DNA of 64,000 bases. Origin: Eumeta japonica (taxonomy: Eukaryota; Arthropoda; Insecta; Lepidoptera; Psychidae). Each line of letters opens with the position of its first letter. Position 1 is the stretch's first letter. Below, in pieces: positions 59,630 to 64,000 of the stretch. The stretch is taken from the NCBI GenBank assembly GCA_005406025.1, contig BGZK01000143.1, positions 618,459-682,458 on the forward strand, written 5' to 3'. The position numbers were made by a program, and so were the translations under genes. Under the pieces are notes generated by a model, which had not been told where the DNA came from, made no database searches, and saw nothing but the letters and a program-made list of their open reading frames with translations.

Positions 59630-60662
59630 GTGTCCCAGAACTCAGCGTCAAGCCGAAACGGGGTAACAGGATTGATCATAACCATCACGAGAAAAATCAG
59701 AAAAAAAATCTATCCCATGCAGTTTGAAAATTATGGGCATTTTAAGAAAAACCTAGAATTTGGTCAAACTGCTCATTTCAGTTATTTTAATTTTTATTAT
59801 TTTTGTTCATTTAAACTTTGGAACCATAACTCTAAATAACATATCTGAATGACAGTCAAAAATAATGACACAATTGCCCCAAGTTTCCTAGAATTAAGAC
59901 TAATTTGTTAAACTATGAATTGAAATTTTTCAAAATTTGTCGACTTTGTAATAAACAATGTAATTTCCCTATCTGACTTTTATTCCAATAAACCTAAACT
60001 AAACTAGGTCAAGATTTTTCATTATTTTATTAATTTTAATTACTTTTGTTGACTTTGGTAAAAGTGGCATCACTATCTGTCTCGCTTACTCATGGCAAAC
60101 ATGTCCAGTGTCCACCTCTCTCATGATTTTGCCGTAAAATTAAGAACCTGCCAAGAACTTGTATGAATCAAAACATTTTAACTGAGTAAAAATGGGTTAG
60201 CAAAAATCGAACTTGAGGTTTTATGTTTTACTCGTTTTTTAGTATGAAACTAACAAATTGTGTACCGTTTTAGATTCCTGATTAAATGCGCAGCTTTTAA
60301 TGGCACTTAAGGCACTTTAGTACATTTTTTAAGGAGGGCCTTTCAAAGTCGACAAATTTTGAAAATTTTAAATTCATAGTTTAACAAATTAGTCTTAATT
60401 CTAGAAACTTGGGGCAATTGTGTCATTATTTTGACTGTCATTCAGATATGTTATTTATGGTTATCCAAAGTTTAAATGAAATAAAATAATAAATTAACCA
60501 CAATAACTGAAAAATGGTTGCAGTTTGACCAAATTCTAGGTTTTCTTAAAATGCTCATAATTTTCAAACTGCATGGGATAGATTTTTTTCTGATTTTTCT
60601 CATGATGGTTATGATCAATCCTGTCACCCCGTTTCGACTTGACGTTGAGTTCTGGGACATCC
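59630..60662. mobile_element. 1.03-kb palindromic element with ~330-bp inverted arms
   Basis: Left arm 59630-59952 and right arm ~60337-60662 are inverted copies at close to 90% identity by eye. Shared runs include gtcccagaactca, aggattgatcataaccatca, ctatcccatgcagtttgaaa and acacaattgccccaagtttc. A central ~385 bp is unique and non-coding. The direct repeats TGTATA (59624-59629 and 60663-60668) look like a 6-bp target duplication. The look-alike frames MSQNSASSRNGVTGLIITI on + and MSQNSTSSRNGVTGLIITI on - are mirror translations of the arms, not proteins. Confidence 0.85.
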
Positions 60663-61300
60663 TGTATATGATGTTATTGTTGTATTTTAACTATGAATAT
60701 TTTTATTCTTCATTACACAAATTAAATAAGGCATGTCTTTTAGTCTTTAAAGCTTTGTAGCTATAGTTTAATAGACATGCTTATATAAACTAGTCTAAGT
60801 CATTGTTTAATCACTTCTTAAAACTTTATTTCCCTGTGTGTACTGCTTTAATAAGAGGACAGCACATCCTCCATTGAACATGTAACTTAACATCTTTATA
60901 AAGTGTGATCAAAGCCTTGACCATGGTTGTATGTTTACTTATTCATTTTTCAATTTCATATTTGATTTCTATTATACCTATAATACTACCTGATTTGATA
61001 TTCTGGTTGGAATCCAACTGAAAAGTTAAACTATGTGCTCTACCTCATTACACATTATTTATACAACATATCTTTTTGAAATGATTACACTATTTTAACA
61101 CAATAATTAATACCACTCTATTGTAAGGTTCTTTTAAATTTGAAATAATGATATTAAATATTATATAAATAAATCATATTCAGTAATATAAGAATATTGA
61201 AACTGTCTGGTCCAGATATTATATGTACACAGTAAACAAAAAACATATATCAGTAGAGAGTAGGTTGAATAGTAGTGACTTGAGAAACATTTACTTAATA

Positions 61301-62467
61301 TTAGGTTGAGGAATTTTTTTTTCATATTTTAAAGTAAAAAGTTGTAGTAAAATCTCTGATTGTGCTGTTTGTATGTGGGTAGTTTTGATACTATGAAATA
61401 GATGAAAATAAAAAAAATGAAAAATAAAAAGTGAGAATGGTGTCTCGCCAGTTTTTTATTGTTTTTTTTTTTGTTAACCAAACTGAGTGAATCTAATGTA
61501 GAAATTTGATATCTTTTGAAGTTTTATTACAAAAAAGAGAAAGCTGGGACACAAGCTACGAAAATAATTTGTGATGTTTATGGACCTAATGCAGTGCGGT
61601 AAGAGTAGCACGAAAATGGTTCAAGCATTTTCAGTCTGGTGCTTTTGATGTCAAAGATGAACCTCTCTCTGTTCAACCTGTTACGAATAAAGTCGATGCC
61701 ATTTTGAAAAAAGTAGAGCAAGCAGGGCTTGTTAGTTCTTAAGACATAGCTGAAGACCTGGGAATTGACCATAAAATAGTTTTGGCCCATTTAAAAAAAA
61801 TCTAGATATGCAAAAAGCTTGTTGTTTGGGTCTCACATGAGCTTACTGAAAGAAATTTAATGAATAGTGTACTTATTTGCGATTCTGTATTGAAATGTAA
61901 TGAAACCAAACCATTTTTGAAAAGATTGATCACTGGTGATGAAAAATGGATTACCTACAACAAGAATGTGCAAATATTATCATAGTTAAAAGGAAATAAA
62001 GCTCCACAGACCATTGTCAAACCTATGGATTAACTCGCAATAAGTTGATGCTATGTATATGGTGGCATAGGTAAGGCATTATTAATCATGAGCTTGTACC
62101 GATGGGCAAAGCCATCAATTCGGATCTCAACTGCCAAAAGCTGACAAGACTCAAGTAAGAAGTAGAGGAAAAATGGTTGCAATTGATCAACAGGAAGGAT
62201 GTGATTTTTCATCATAATAATGCTTGATAATGCACATGTTTAACCATTCAGCCTGATTTTACACCATCAGATTTTCACTTGTTTTGGTCTCTTTAGAATT
62301 TTTTAGGTAGTGTAAGGTTAGCATCAAGAGAAAACTATCAAAACCACTTATCGCAGTTTTTTGGTCAGAAGTCCCAAAATTTTTGTAGCAAAGGGATTAT
62401 GTCACTGCCTACAAATTGGCAACAAGTTGTTGAACAAAATAGCGTATATGTATGCTATCATATATAT

Positions 62468-62498
<31 letters not shown>

Positions 62499-62588
62499 TA
62501 TATATCATAATTAAATGAAAATAAAATATGATGAAAATTATCTTGAATTTGTATATAAAGTATGAAAAAACTTATTAATCAACCTTAT
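61301..62588 (+). mobile_element. Full-length but dead mariner (cecropia-like)
   Basis: It is 1,288 bp and TA-flanked, with ends ttaggttg and, on the other strand, taaggttg. The + strand reads in pieces: KWFKHFQSG, VDAILKKVEQ, DLGIDHKIVLAHLKK (helix-turn-helix), WVSHELTERNLMN, GDEKWITYNKN (first catalytic Asp near 61938), VIFHHNNA (Asn at the second Asp) and PSDFHLFWSL (third Asp). Several stops and frameshifts inactivate it. It is the same subfamily as the - strand relic at 25.0-25.96 kb. A TA microsatellite follows the coding region at 62462-62510. Confidence 0.88.
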
Positions 62589-62599
62589 ATTTATTTATA

Positions 62600-64000
62600 A
62601 TTTTCAATAATTTCATATCTAAAAACAAGTTTTTGCTGTAACCAACATCTTCGAAAGTACGGTCTTTGAACTAAATAATAATTAATATTTTCCAAGTTGG
62701 TATGTACTTTGTGGCTGTGTTTTATTTTTTAGTTTACATTCCTAAATTATTGTAAGTTTTCATGTCACAAATTTAATATTTCAATACTTTTACAAATTTT
62801 AAAGCCTTCAAGAAATACAGTTAAATCTAAGAGTACTGACTCAAACATAGGAGAAACATTTTATATTCAAAATTTAACTATCTTTATTTAGTAGATTATT
62901 AAATAAACCTTGAAATATGCCAAGATTTCAAAATTTAATATATTTTTTTTAATCGCCACTTGTTCATAAGGCAATCGTCTATCAAAAAAATGAGCAAGAA
63001 AGTGAGGGTAATTCTTTTTAAATCAAAAGTATACTGTATCACAATCATGTGTAAAACTATTACAAAAATAAAGAAACATGTAGGAAGTCCAGCTGGTATG
63101 TCCATGAACATTTATTTATATATTCAGAGATTTTATAGTACCCATTTTTATGAAGTATTTACTTAATAAATATTTTAAATTTGTATAAGGATAAATTTTG
63201 TGTATCTCAGGAATCTTTGTAAACATGTGCATTTCTGCTATTAATATATTTCTTAAACAATACTGTTTTTTTATTTTCTTAAATTTTCACATATAAACTT
63301 TCATATATATAACTAATCAATCCATAATTTGTGTCATAATTAAAATTAAGAACTTTTTAAAATGGCATATTTCAAATTATTTTTAGTCTTAACTATGTCT
63401 CAGGTATAGAATTCAATCAAAATCCAAAAAGAAAAATTATATTAAAGTACAAATGAATTGTACTTTAACATTGAAGTAGAATTTTTTTTCTCCAATTTTA
63501 AAATGATTAATTTGTGATTCTGTTGGTGCTTAATGAACAAAGGCCTAAATTAGCAAATTATAACTACATTGCTTTTTATCAGTCTGTTATTTTTTTTCAA
63601 AATAATGAGCATGGTGAGTTTAGTTAATCTTATTTTAATTTTTTTTTTGTACCATGAATGTAAAGGCATTATGAATGTTGTATAATTAAAACGAGTTATG
63701 ACTTTATATTCACTTCACAGGTGTCAAATTAGGCTGACTGCTAGCCTTCCATAATTTTATAACTGTTGTTTCTACAGAACTGCTAAGATTTTAAATCTAT
63801 TGGATAATACTTATAAATTTTTAATGTCTTCAGTCATTCTTTTCTATTAAAACTCGGAACATAATACAAAATAACTATCTATGTTACAATTGTATCACTG
63901 ATGCAAAATAATTTAAAATTTTTAAATAAATTGACAAACGGCAGCCTTAAAATATCTAACTGCTTAAATCACCAACATAGTGACTATTGTCAAGCTTAGC
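62600..64000. other. Rab3GAP2 intron 2, distal part, nothing recognised
   Basis: AT-rich DNA. Exon 3 of Rab3GAP2 was looked for and not found up to the window end. Confidence 0.4.

Noticed and set aside
59630..60660. Two similar predicted proteins MSQNSASSRNG.. and MSQNSTSSRNG.. on opposite strands
   Set aside because: They are mirror translations of the inverted arms of a non-coding palindromic element.

Overview
This is nuclear DNA from an insect. A moth or butterfly (Lepidoptera) is most likely. The DNA is strongly AT-rich, genes are split by long introns, and all exon calls fit GT-AG splicing (one GC-AG). It carries many mariner-family transposons of several lineages, R1/Jockey-type non-LTR retrotransposon fragments, tRNA-headed SINEs, and a repeat beginning TTTTAGGGTTC and ending in a CGACTCGCACTTGGC-type motif that is very common in moth genomes. 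The species cannot be told from the sequence.

Layout. 1-1.1 kb: dead DD41D-type mariner. 4.1-10.7 kb (+): the last three exons of a two-Ig-domain surface protein with a hydrophobic, GPI-signal-like C-terminus. Its last intron holds a 22-copy, 43-bp GC-rich tandem array. 17.2-21.6 kb (-): four phase-compatible exons covering both Ig domains of a paralogue, so the two genes face tail to tail. 22-37 kb: a transposon-dense block with R1/Jockey-type reverse transcriptase, endonuclease and gag pieces, three mariner relics, an inverted repeat pair, and a mariner split by a 1.9-kb insertion with a 5-bp target duplication. 37-49 kb: mostly gene-free AT-rich DNA with a fold-back element, a TA microsatellite, a diverged tandem duplication and small repeats.

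48.95-55.4 kb (-): the complete two-exon coding region of an FRS2-like receptor-tyrosine-kinase docking protein (myristoylation signal, PTB domain, several YxN sites; 510 residues). Its intron holds a nest: a near full-length mariner inside a CpG-rich TIR element inside a SINE. Just upstream of FRS2 are two abutting, essentially perfect hairpins. 56.4-57.4 kb (+): a candidate two-exon gene for a small secreted acidic protein. 58.8 kb to beyond the window (+): the first two coding exons of Rab3GAP2, the non-catalytic Rab3 GAP subunit. Its second intron contains a 1.03-kb palindromic element and a full-length but dead mariner.

The genes do not form an operon or known pathway unit. The Ig proteins act at the cell surface, FRS2 acts under the plasma membrane in FGF-receptor signalling, and Rab3GAP2 acts in Rab regulation. 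No CRISPR array, rRNA or intact tRNA gene was seen. All coordinates and splice calls were made by eye, with no alignment or transcript evidence.
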